From the NCBI GenBank assembly GCA_045106675.1, contig JBGCFA010000024.1, positions 1 through 24,786 of the forward strand: DNA of 24,786 bases, given 5' to 3'. A program made the translations under genes and the position numbers. The notes beneath the pieces are model-generated. The model did no database searches. It saw only the letters and a list, made by a program, of their open reading frames with translations, and was not told the DNA's origin. Within the stretch, counting starts at the first letter, position 1; each line of letters opens with the position of its first letter. Positions 15,401 to 23,341 of the stretch are shown piece by piece. Source of the DNA: JBCAWW01 sp045106675 (GTDB taxonomy: Bacteria; Bacteroidota; Bacteroidia; J057).

Positions 15401-15403
15401 GAT

Positions 15404-15991
15404 ATGAAATCACTCCAACTTATTTGTATCAGTCTCTTGTTGGTCTTGTTCGCTGCATGTGAAGGCAATACAGGGATCGACCCAGCTCCTGTTATCGAAG
15501 CGCCTTTTGTCTCCCTCAATCATGATGGACCTGTACAAACCGCTCCAACTTTGCCCGGTGGCGAATATGAAGCCGCAGCTCGTTTTGATGCTTCAGAAAT
15601 GGTCGCATTCAAAGACGGCAAGTTCGTAGACGTTTACTTTTATGTTTTTAACCGTCCTTCTAGCGCAACGGTAAAGATCTATAAAGGCTCTAATTTTGAT
15701 GGACCTGAAGAGGTGCTTTATAGCGCTGCAATCAGCAGTAGCATCGAAGTCAATAGCTGGAACCGTCATACGATAAGCGCACCCGTCACGATTGAAGATG
15801 ATGACTATTGGATTGCGATCAAATTTGGGATAAGCAACCCAGGCCAGATTATCGGTTGTGATGAAGGCCCCGCTAACCCTGATGGCGATTGGCTCTTTCA
15901 GACACTTGATGGCAATTGGAATAGCTTCCGTACAGTTACGAGCCAAGAGGCGAGTATCAATTGGAATATTAGAGGGGTGATTGAGCCTTAG
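15404..15991 (+). CDS. Small beta-rich lipoprotein, function unknown
   Basis: Lipoprotein of 195 residues. The signal peptide MKSLQLICISLLLVLF leads to the lipobox FAAC (Cys19). The mature part, with AAARFDASEMVAFKDGKFVDVYFYV, ATVKIYKGSNFDG, NSWNRHTISAPVTI and DDYWIAIKF, resembles the jelly-roll domains found in Bacteroidota secreted proteins such as gingipain adhesin regions. That resemblance suggests a surface or periplasmic binding domain, not an enzyme. The likely start is ATG 15404, not the TTG two codons upstream, which overlaps the promoter match. It has its own promoter between two terminators and so is a single-gene unit. Confidence 0.75.
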   Translation: MKSLQLICISLLLVLFAACEGNTGIDPAPVIEAPFVSLNHDGPVQTAPTLPGGEYEAAARFDASEMVAFKDGKFVDVYFYVFNRPSSATVKIYKGSNFDGPEEVLYSAAISSSIEVNSWNRHTISAPVTIEDDDYWIAIKFGISNPGQIIGCDEGPANPDGDWLFQTLDGNWNSFRTVTSQEASINWNIRGVIEP

Positions 15992-16018
15992 ATTTAAGAT
16001 ATTTTTCTACACATAAAA

Positions 16019-16047
16019 AAAAGCGTTCTGCCATGCAGAACGCTTTT
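16019..16047. terminator. Bidirectional terminator between the lipoprotein and kbp genes
   Basis: AAAAGCGTTCTGC-CAT-GCAGAACGCTTTT has a 13-bp perfect stem and a 3-nt loop, with A-runs on the left and T-runs on the right. It lies between convergent genes and can end transcription from both sides. Confidence 0.85.
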
Positions 16048-16076
16048 CGTTTTTGGTAAAACTATGTTGTTAGCCG

Positions 16077-16523
16077 CTATTCAGACAGCGGTGGAATACG
16101 TAGTACTTGACCTGGGTAGATCTTATCAGGATCGCTCAACATTGGCTTGTTGGCTTCAAAGATCATGGTGTACTTCATAAAATCATCGTAGTACTTCTTA
16201 GAGATTTTAGAGAGACTATCTCCGCGCTCTACTGTATGCCATTGAGCTTCTGGCTCAGGCACTTCTACTGTGATCAGGTCTTCAACTGTAGCTACTCCTT
16301 CGACATTACCTGCCGCCATGATGACTTTTTCGCGCTCAGCCTGAGAATCAGCGATTCCGCTTAGCGTTACTTTGTCTTCTACTACAGTTACTTCAAAATT
16401 TTCGATACCGAGTCCAAATTGCTCGACGTGTGCTTTGATTTTGGCTGCCTCTTCGGCTTTGTCTTTTTCAGAAGATCCAAAGATGCTGGCGCCGGCGTTT
16501 TTCAAAAAGCTAATTAATCCCAT
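16077..16523 (-). CDS. kbp: BON and LysM domain protein, potassium-binding Kbp-like
   Basis: Soluble 148-residue protein matching E. coli Kbp (YgaU) along its length. Shared features are the N-terminal MGL..F.K.AG, a BON domain (about 26-88) with VTLSGIADSQAEREKVIMAAGNVEGV, and a LysM domain (about 95-144) ending IFEANKPMLSDPDKIYPGQVLRIP. In E. coli the protein binds K+ and changes shape with cytoplasmic potassium; here that role is inferred by homology. There is no signal peptide, so it is probably cytoplasmic. It lies 75 bases downstream of the sulfatase gene on the same strand and may be read through from it or have its own promoter in the gap. Confidence 0.92.
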   Translation of the reverse strand: MGLISFLKNAGASIFGSSEKDKAEEAAKIKAHVEQFGLGIENFEVTVVEDKVTLSGIADSQAEREKVIMAAGNVEGVATVEDLITVEVPEPEAQWHTVERGDSLSKISKKYYDDFMKYTMIFEANKPMLSDPDKIYPGQVLRIPPLSE

Positions 16524-16598
16524 TGTAAAAATAAATGTTTGTTATACGTACTTATGATGTAAAGAAAAGGAAAAGTCACTGCTATCCTAAATTTTTTT

Positions 16599-18122
16599 CT
16601 ACCAATGTTTTTCGATCAATTGTAGTAGCTCTGGGTATGCCTCATCCGTATCGCCCATTTCCTCTCGCAATCTTAGCAATTCTTCTTTCAAGCGTTCCAC
16701 GACAGTGGCCATACTAGGATCGTCATATATATTTTGCTCCTCGTCGGGATCAGCTTCCAAGTCATATAGCTCCCAACCTGCGGGGGAACGCTCCACTCCC
16801 GAAACTCTGTCTAGTGGTAAGCCATAGTAAAAGATCAGTTTATAACGCTCGTCGCGAACGCCAAAATGTGCTGGTCTGCGTTCCTGCATCCAATAACGAT
16901 AGTAAAATGCAGTGCGCCAATCAGTGGCTTTTTGCCCTTCTAAATTAGTTCTGAAACTACGCCCTTGCAGTTCACTAGGCACCTCCACACCGGCCCAATC
17001 TAGGAAACTAGGCGCAAAATCTACATTCAACAACAGATCATCATTGGTCGTTCCTGCCTCGATCCCCTTTGGGTAACGGATCAACATGGGCATCCGCGCT
17101 GACTCTTCAAACATCCATCGCTTGTCCATATAGCCATGCTCCCCTAGAAAGTAGCCTTGATCAGATGTATAAACCACTATAGTATTTTCAGCCAAACCGT
17201 TCTCGTCGAGATAATCCAAGATGCGCCCAAGATTGTCATTCAAACCCGCTACACCACGGAGATAATCTTTACGCAATTTTTGACAGGTCGCTTCTATCTT
17301 TTGTCGTTGATTCAGGCCAGTAGTGTCCAATGGCGGCTGCGGATAAAAATCTGGTCGAGCGAGGTAGCGACCCAGTAAATCTTGCATGAAGATGCCTTTA
17401 TCGCGTGAACCCTCCGAGCGATGGCTACGATCTTCAAATAAGCTCTCCGGCAATGGGAGGGTATCGTTCTCGTAGAGAGTCTGATAGCGAGCCGCAAAAT
17501 CAAATGGCTCATGCACTGCCTTGAAATGGCACATCAGAAAAAATGGTTCCTGCTGATTACGTCCGCCTAACCATTGCAATGCTTCATCGGCGATCACATC
17601 ACTGGAAAAACCTTCGTATTCCTGCCCCTTTTCGCTCCATGCTCGTCCTTTTTCTTTTAAGATCGGCCGCTGATAGCGCCCTTGGCCCGGTAATACATTA
17701 TAATAATCAAATCCCTGTGGCTCTGTTTTGAGGTGCCATTTACCTACGATCGCGGTTTGATAACCGGCCGTTTGGAGTAGATGTCCGATATGCGTCCGAC
17801 TGGTATCCAAAGCATCACTGAGGGTATATACTTGATTGAGATGACTATACTGTCCCGTCAATATCGCGGCCCGGCTCGGCACACAGATAGAGTTGGTACA
17901 ATAGACACGATCTAGGCGCATGCCTTCTTGAGCGAGTCTTTGAAACTGGCTGCGCCGAACGTATGGATCCAATTCGTGGCCATAAACCCCAAAGGCTTGG
18001 CTGCTATGGTCGTCAGCCATAATATAGAGGATGTTGGGACGAGAGGCTTGTTGCGGACTAGGGGTAGCTTGGCAAGCTGATAGTATGATCAGACAAGCAA
18101 ACAAAAGATAGGGAAAGCGCAT
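16599..18122 (-). CDS. Sulfatase (S1 family, Cys-type) lipoprotein
   Basis: Sulfate-ester hydrolase of 507 residues. The signal peptide ends in LSAC (Cys17), so it is a lipoprotein. Numbered from 18122: metal ligands in MADDHS (35-40), the formylglycine site Cys80 in CVPSRAAILTGQ, GKWH (127-130) and TSDQGYFLGEHG (318-329). The Cys-type site needs an FGE or anSME maturase, not seen in this window. A start at 18173 would run into the upstream gene, whereas ATG 18122 leaves a 10-base gap and begins a normal signal peptide. It is last in a set of closely spaced - strand genes. Algal or marine sulfated polysaccharides are plausible substrates, but no glycosidase is nearby. Confidence 0.92.
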   Translation of the reverse strand: MRFPYLLFACLIILSACQATPSPQQASRPNILYIMADDHSSQAFGVYGHELDPYVRRSQFQRLAQEGMRLDRVYCTNSICVPSRAAILTGQYSHLNQVYTLSDALDTSRTHIGHLLQTAGYQTAIVGKWHLKTEPQGFDYYNVLPGQGRYQRPILKEKGRAWSEKGQEYEGFSSDVIADEALQWLGGRNQQEPFFLMCHFKAVHEPFDFAARYQTLYENDTLPLPESLFEDRSHRSEGSRDKGIFMQDLLGRYLARPDFYPQPPLDTTGLNQRQKIEATCQKLRKDYLRGVAGLNDNLGRILDYLDENGLAENTIVVYTSDQGYFLGEHGYMDKRWMFEESARMPMLIRYPKGIEAGTTNDDLLLNVDFAPSFLDWAGVEVPSELQGRSFRTNLEGQKATDWRTAFYYRYWMQERRPAHFGVRDERYKLIFYYGLPLDRVSGVERSPAGWELYDLEADPDEEQNIYDDPSMATVVERLKEELLRLREEMGDTDEAYPELLQLIEKHW

Positions 18123-18132
18123 AAATGAGGCA

Positions 18133-19059
18133 TTATTTCTTGCGCTCAAGTAAGGCTTTTTTTCGGATTTCAAAAACGGCCTGCATCACTTTACGGATAC
18201 GGTTACTCACTTCTTGTGGAGAAAGACCTTCCACCGAATGCCCCGCATAAACTACTTGATCCGTGGCTACGGCAGTTTTGATCAAATTTTGTTGTTGCTC
18301 AGCAGTAAGATATTTGAGCTTACTGATTTCGGTGCGTAACTCTGTGGTGGTGAGAGAGAGCAAGGCGAGTTTTTCTTCAGGATCAAGATAGGCTTTCCAG
18401 AGTTTGTTGATCGCAGGAAAGAAAATGCGTTGGTCTTGAACCTGTGCGAGTTTTTTGAGCTGTCGCTTGGTGCCTTGCCATTCGAGATTATGAGATCGAA
18501 TCGCGAAATATCTCTGTATTGGCCGTCTGAGGATCAATGATAGAAAAGCCAAGATTAAGATCACCGCTGTCATGACTGTGATCAAACCACTATAGTTAGC
18601 GGGTTCTTCCAAATCCACCAACTCTTCAAATCTTTGGTACTCTAACTCTTCAAACTCTGCGGGTAAGCTACGGTCAAAATAGATGGTATCACTATCGACT
18701 CTATGGTTCCAATTGGTATCGGCACCATTGATCGAGCCAAAACGAAGTTTGAGATATTGTTTGGCTGCGATATCAAAGCTTTTGACCTGATAGACAGCAA
18801 TATCTGTCGCCATATTGCCGGTAAATATAGTGGGCTCTGCCTGGAAATCGACGAGTTCAAAGGGGCGAAAGTTAGCGGTATGATTGGGGAAAATCACCGC
18901 GATATCTTTTGGGTGAATGACCTTCAATTCGATAGGAACTATCTTGCCTACTGCCAAGGAGTCCGCCAAAAAGCGTAATTCTGAGACAATGAGATTGGAT
19001 TGTCCCCATAAAGGCAACATCCCAATAAGCGCGAGACCGAATAAGTAGAAGCGCTTCAT
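18133..19059 (-). CDS. Bat/MoxR-operon-type membrane protein of unknown function
   Basis: Protein of 308 residues with a signal peptide (about 1-19, ending PLWGQ). A beta-rich periplasmic half (about 20-150) is followed by one membrane segment (about 158-177) and a charged helical cytoplasmic tail of about 130 residues. This layout resembles the BatD/DUF4381-like partners found beside DUF58 and von Willebrand A genes in Bacteroidota. It overlaps the DUF58 stop codon by four bases (ATGA), which implies coupled translation, and precedes the sulfatase gene by 10 bases. The exact family is not recognised with certainty. Confidence 0.7.
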   Translation of the reverse strand: MKRFYLFGLALIGMLPLWGQSNLIVSELRFLADSLAVGKIVPIELKVIHPKDIAVIFPNHTANFRPFELVDFQAEPTIFTGNMATDIAVYQVKSFDIAAKQYLKLRFGSINGADTNWNHRVDSDTIYFDRSLPAEFEELEYQRFEELVDLEEPANYSGLITVMTAVILILAFLSLILRRPIQRYFAIRSHNLEWQGTKRQLKKLAQVQDQRIFFPAINKLWKAYLDPEEKLALLSLTTTELRTEISKLKYLTAEQQQNLIKTAVATDQVVYAGHSVEGLSPQEVSNRIRKVMQAVFEIRKKALLERKK

Positions 19060-19934
19060 TTTCTCTTTTTACGTTTGTTACGACGTTTAAAATACTTTTC
19101 CAGTACCGGTAAATAATCCTCAGAAGTATCTACAGAGAGATAGCCAATATCATTGCGTTGACAGATTTCCTTCAACTTGAAATGTATGTTGTCAAAGTTT
19201 TCTTGAAGCTGTTTGCGATAACCTACATCGCCTGTGTTGAGCCAGCGCTGCTGATTGGTTTCAATATCGATCACTGGTATGATACCAGAGCCAATATAAA
19301 AGACCTCATTAGGGTGAAATAAACGGATCAAGATGACCTCATGCTTATTGCTCAATTGCGTCAAGGCTTGTTCGTAGCCTTCGTCAAGGAAGTCTGAGAT
19401 CACCAATAAGATACTTCTTCGGCGTAAGGTATTGCGGATAAACAGTAGCGCACGACTCAAATTTGTTTGCTCGCTCTTGTTTTCCATCGTGAGCACTCCT
19501 CGCACCATTTTGAGGATATGCTTGCGGCCTTTATTGGGTTTATAAAACTTCTCGATTTGATCAGAAAACATCGCCAGTCCAATCTTGTCATTGTTCTGCA
19601 AAGCAGAAAAAGCCAGAAGACAGGCGATCTCAGTGCCGATCAGACGTTTGTTTTCATCGCCAGGTCCAAAATCTCCTGAGCCGCTGATATCAAATAGTAC
19701 AAATAGGGTTTGTTCCCGCTCTTCGCGGAACTTCTTAATAAAGACTTGGCCCGTTTTTGCTGTTACATTCCAGTCAATCTGTCGGGTATCGTCTCCATAC
19801 ATATAAGGACGCACTTCGTCAAACTCCAGCCCTTGCCCTTTGAAGGCAGACTGATACTCGCCCGCAAAGGTGGTCTCGACCAACTTACGAATCTTGAGTT
19901 CAATACGACGTACTTTTTTGAGCGTGTCCTTCAT
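19056..19934 (-). CDS. DUF58 domain protein (vWA-like)
   Basis: Cytoplasmic protein of 292 residues with the DUF58 signature: FDEVRPYMYGDDTRQIDWNV (about 38-57) followed by a von Willebrand A-like fold with a MIDAS-like FDISGSGDFG (about 87-96). The C-terminal end is very basic (KRRNKRKKRK). DUF58 proteins work with MoxR AAA+ ATPases, thought to assist protein maturation or stress tolerance. No moxR gene is visible here: the upstream neighbour is thyA, 44 bases away, and the downstream gene overlaps by four bases. The MoxR partner, if any, must lie elsewhere. Confidence 0.9.
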   Translation of the reverse strand: MKDTLKKVRRIELKIRKLVETTFAGEYQSAFKGQGLEFDEVRPYMYGDDTRQIDWNVTAKTGQVFIKKFREEREQTLFVLFDISGSGDFGPGDENKRLIGTEIACLLAFSALQNNDKIGLAMFSDQIEKFYKPNKGRKHILKMVRGVLTMENKSEQTNLSRALLFIRNTLRRRSILLVISDFLDEGYEQALTQLSNKHEVILIRLFHPNEVFYIGSGIIPVIDIETNQQRWLNTGDVGYRKQLQENFDNIHFKLKEICQRNDIGYLSVDTSEDYLPVLEKYFKRRNKRKKRK

Positions 19935-19978
19935 AAGAAGTTTAAAATCTTAAATCATCGTTTCATCCAATCAGCCAT

Positions 19979-20773
19979 CTAAATTGCGATGGGGGCTTTG
20001 ATGCGTGGATGAGGATCGTAATTACTGAGTTGAAAATCTTCGTATTTAAAATCAAAGATGGATTTAACTTCTGGATTGATTGTCATCGTCGGTAAGGCCT
20101 TTGTCTCACGGCTCAATTGCAATTTGACTTGCTCATAATGATTGTGATAGATATGGGCGTCGCCAAACGTATGCACAAAATCTCCCGCCTCTAAGCCAGT
20201 TGCCTGTGCCATCATCATTGTGAGCAGCGCGTAAGAAGCGATATTGAAGGGAACTCCCAAAAATAAATCTGCACTACGCTGATATAATTGACAAGATAAC
20301 TTGCCATCTGCCACATAAAACTGAAACATCGTATGGCAAGGCGGCAAAGCCATTTCCTCCACCAAGGCTACGTTCCAGGCACTGACGATGATTCGACGCG
20401 ATTGAGGTTTGTTTTTGATCATCTCTACCGCATTGGTGATCTGATCTATCGTTTGGCCGTTGGCGGCCTGCCAACTACGCCATTGCACACCATATACAGG
20501 ACCTAGTTCTCCGTCTTCATCGGCCCATTCGTTCCAGATTTTGACTCCATTCTCTTGCAGATAGCGCACATTGCTATCGCCCATCAAAAACCACAATAAT
20601 TCGTGGATGATGGATTTGAGGTGTACCTTCTTGGTGGTGACGAGGGGAAAGCCTTTTTGGAGGTCAAAACGTAGCTGATGGCCAAAAACACTGCGTGTTC
20701 CTGTGCCTGTACGGTCCCCACGATCTACTCCTTTGTCTAATACGTGTTGTAAGAGGTCTAAATACGACTTCAT
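19979..20773 (-). CDS. thyA: Thymidylate synthase
   Basis: Converts dUMP to dTMP with methylenetetrahydrofolate in the cytoplasm. The 264-residue length equals that of E. coli ThyA. The catalytic Cys146 is in LPPCHTMFQFYV, and RRIIVSAWN (126-134), QRSADLFLGVPFNIASY (165-181) and HIYHNHYEQ (207-215) form the nucleotide and folate site. A dihydrofolate reductase gene, often next to thyA, is absent. It heads a - strand series with the DUF58, Bat-type and sulfatase genes, and is divergent from the thioesterase gene across 98 bases. Confidence 0.97.
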   Translation of the reverse strand: MKSYLDLLQHVLDKGVDRGDRTGTGTRSVFGHQLRFDLQKGFPLVTTKKVHLKSIIHELLWFLMGDSNVRYLQENGVKIWNEWADEDGELGPVYGVQWRSWQAANGQTIDQITNAVEMIKNKPQSRRIIVSAWNVALVEEMALPPCHTMFQFYVADGKLSCQLYQRSADLFLGVPFNIASYALLTMMMAQATGLEAGDFVHTFGDAHIYHNHYEQVKLQLSRETKALPTMTINPEVKSIFDFKYEDFQLSNYDPHPRIKAPIAI

Positions 20774-20871
20774 TTAATTCTCAAATTTCCGATCTCTCCT
20801 ATTTTTACCCAATTTAGAAAATATTTATGGCCCCTCCTTTCAAATGTGGCCCGATCTGACAATCTAAGCTG

Positions 20872-21390
20872 ATGAAAAGCAAAAAAGCCTCCGAGACCTA
20901 TACGCTCAAGACCGAATTGGTATTGCCAAATGATACCAATAATCTTGGAAACCTCATGGGAGGCAAACTCCTCCACTGGATGGATATCATCTCCGCGATA
21001 GCGGCTCAGCGTGCCTCAAACCGTACTGTAGTTACGATCGCAGTCGATTTTGTGGAGTTCAAATTCTCAATTCCTTTAGGTTCTGTCGTCATTCTTGAAG
21101 CCTTCGTGACGCGTAGCTTTACGACTTCGATGGAAGTCCGTATTGATGTCTCCTTTGAAAATTTACAGACCGGTGAGAAAAAGCATAGTAACTCCGCTTA
21201 TTATACCTTCGTCGCAGTAGATCAATCTGGTAGACCGATACCCGTAACCAAAGTTGTCCCTGAAACCGACAATGAACTAAGCCTCCATGAGAGTGCCATG
21301 CAGCGGAGAGAATTACGTCTGTTGTTGGCTGGGCGCATCAAACCTGAAGAAGCAACTGAGCTTCGAGAGCTTTTGACTTCACATAAATAA
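20872..21390 (+). CDS. Acyl-CoA thioesterase, hotdog fold
   Basis: Cytoplasmic acyl-CoA hydrolase of 172 residues. The signature LPNDTNNLGNLMGGKLLHWMD (about 18-38) is that of the YciA/BFIT-type acyl-CoA thioesterases, with Asn24 and Asp38 near the active site. VDFVEFKFSIPLGSVVILEA (about 58-77) forms the hotdog core. The C-terminal extension of about 40 charged residues (after 130) is helical and may aid oligomerisation. The gene has its own transcription unit, divergent from thyA. Chain-length preference cannot be inferred. Confidence 0.9.
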   Translation: MKSKKASETYTLKTELVLPNDTNNLGNLMGGKLLHWMDIISAIAAQRASNRTVVTIAVDFVEFKFSIPLGSVVILEAFVTRSFTTSMEVRIDVSFENLQTGEKKHSNSAYYTFVAVDQSGRPIPVTKVVPETDNELSLHESAMQRRELRLLLAGRIKPEEATELRELLTSHK

Positions 21391-21465
21391 CTTGCCTATA
21401 TGGGTCCTGACGAAAGCTTTTTATCTTTAAGTGAGACTTGCCTTAGCAAGCTTGATTAGAGATAT

Positions 21466-21570
21466 AAGACAGTATTAAGTATTCAGTAAATAGTACAAAG
21501 AGGTGTTGACTAGTAGTATTTTAGTCGTCCCTGTACTTTAGACTTAGTACTAGATACTTACTTTAATACA
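21466..21570. repeat. GTACT-rich imperfect palindrome, copy 2
   Basis: The left side has AGTATTAAGTATTCAGTA and TAGTACAAAG. The right side has GTACTTTAGACTTAGTACTA (21533-21552) and ATACTTACTTTAATAC. The halves are imperfect reverse complements, and the 21533-21552 segment matches the copy at 15313-15332. It fills the gap before the amidohydrolase gene and ends within 10 bases of its TTG start. Confidence 0.55.
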
Positions 21571-21579
21571 AGCATCAGT

Positions 21580-23127
21580 TTGATAGACTTATTAGTACAC
21601 GCAACTCATATTTTCCCGCTGGGCGGAACGTATCGTCCTTGTGATGGCATCGCCATTGATCAAGGGCGAGTCGTAGCGACTGGCGACTTTAGCGTTCTGC
21701 GCCAGCAGCACTCTGCCCAAAAGACCCTCGATCTCGGGGATGTTTATGTCTATCCGGCTTTTCATGACCCACATTGCCACTTGCATCGCTATGCCCGACA
21801 GCAGTTGGAAGTCGATCTGCGTGGCTGTCGCTCCGAAATGGAGATGATTGAGCGTACGCTGACTTTTGCTAAGCAACAACCTACTGGCTGGATTGTCGGG
21901 AGAGCGTGGGATCAAAACCTTTGGGAGGAGCCTATTTACCCTTCTCGGGAACGCTTAGATCAATATTTTCCAGATCGACCTGTCTATCTAGAGCGAATCG
22001 ACATTCATGCGGCTGTCGTCAATACTGTAGCCCTCAATATGGCTGGCCTGACGGATAGTGCTAAGGTTCCCGGAGGGGAAATCATCCTCAAAGACGGTAA
22101 AATGACCGGTATACTGGTGGACAATGCCCGCAATCCAGTCCTGAGGCTCATCCCAGAGCCCAATGAAGCCATGTGGGAGCAAGCATTGAGTCTTGCACAA
22201 CAAAAGCTATGGTCGATGGGCCTAGTGGCTTTAGGAGACGCGATGTTGACGGGAGAAGAAGCCGATCGCTTGACACGTCTCAATGAGAAAGGGAGTTTTC
22301 AAATGCCAGTCTATGGCATGATCCCAGCAGATCAAGAGCATTTGAATCGATACCTCGCGTCCGGGCCTCAGCAGCAAGGCAATGTGTCTCTCGGAGCTTT
22401 CAAACTTTTTGCAGATGGTGCCTTAGGGAGTAGGGGAGCATGGTTGTTAGAAGATTATAGCGATGCGCCTGATCATAGAGGTTTAGCTTTACTTGATTTT
22501 GACGAAACGCTGGAGACGGCTAGGAGGATTTATGAGGCAGGTTTTCAACTGTGTGTTCATGCGATAGGAGATGCTGCCAATCGGCAGGCGATAGATCTCT
22601 TTCGCTCAGTGTTGCCAGCCAACAATCATCGTCGATGGCGTATTGAGCATTGCCAAATGATGGCCAAAGATGACTTTGCGATCATGCGGGACTACCGGAT
22701 TTTGCCTTCGATACAGCCTACTCATGCCGTTTCAGATGCGCCTTGGGTCGAGCAACGGATCGGGCCTAGAATCCAAAAGGCTTATCCAGCGAAAAGTTTA
22801 TTGGAGGCTTGTGGCAAATTGGTCTTGGGGACAGACTTTCCGGTGGAGTCTCCCGACCCATTGGCGACTTTTCGTGCGAGTGTATTGCGAGAGGTTGATG
22901 GTGATGTTTTCCTCCCTGAGGAACGCTTGACTAGGGCAAATACTTTGTCGGCGATGACGGAGTGGGCTGCATTTTCTGCTTTTTGGGAAGGCGAAAGAGG
23001 GAGCTTGCAAGTCGGAAAATGGGCCGATATGGTCATTTTGGACCGAAATTTGCTAGAGGAACGCCTTGACGCTGTGCGTTTTACCAAGATTTTACAGACT
23101 TGGATCGCCGGAAAAGTGGTTTATTAG
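21580..23127 (+). CDS. YtcJ-type metal-dependent amidohydrolase
   Basis: Amidohydrolase-superfamily protein of 515 residues, of the amidohydrolase 3 (YtcJ) group. Metal ligands are visible as HDPHCHLH (62-69), CVHAIGDAANRQAID (His327), EHCQMM and LGTDFPVE (Asp419). The C-terminal small beta domain, with GSLQVGKWADMVILD, closes the composite sandwich. The start is TTG, since no ATG lies upstream in frame and the first internal ATG (about residue 87) would remove the metal-binding HxH. There is no signal peptide, so the enzyme is cytoplasmic. Relatives hydrolyse N-substituted formamides, but the substrate here is unknown. A GTACT repeat lies directly upstream. Confidence 0.9.
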   Translation: MIDLLVHATHIFPLGGTYRPCDGIAIDQGRVVATGDFSVLRQQHSAQKTLDLGDVYVYPAFHDPHCHLHRYARQQLEVDLRGCRSEMEMIERTLTFAKQQPTGWIVGRAWDQNLWEEPIYPSRERLDQYFPDRPVYLERIDIHAAVVNTVALNMAGLTDSAKVPGGEIILKDGKMTGILVDNARNPVLRLIPEPNEAMWEQALSLAQQKLWSMGLVALGDAMLTGEEADRLTRLNEKGSFQMPVYGMIPADQEHLNRYLASGPQQQGNVSLGAFKLFADGALGSRGAWLLEDYSDAPDHRGLALLDFDETLETARRIYEAGFQLCVHAIGDAANRQAIDLFRSVLPANNHRRWRIEHCQMMAKDDFAIMRDYRILPSIQPTHAVSDAPWVEQRIGPRIQKAYPAKSLLEACGKLVLGTDFPVESPDPLATFRASVLREVDGDVFLPEERLTRANTLSAMTEWAAFSAFWEGERGSLQVGKWADMVILDRNLLEERLDAVRFTKILQTWIAGKVVY

Positions 23128-23341
23128 CCATTTAATGCATAAATTGAAGCAATCATTGGGTTGCTGTCCGGAAGCTACCGTTCCTGATCAATGCTTAGTT
23201 TTGGGGTAATTTATTGTAGTCTTTTTCCCATTCAGGTAAAAAAAATGACCAATCGGGAAAAAAGAATATGCTCTTAACTCCAAAAATCGGTATTTCGAAT
23301 AGTCTCATCCAGTGAAATAATTTCCCTGCACAAATAATTAT

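Noticed and set aside
18123..18173. Longer sulfatase start at 18173
   Set aside because: It would overlap the upstream gene and put 17 charged and polar residues before an intact lipoprotein signal peptide.
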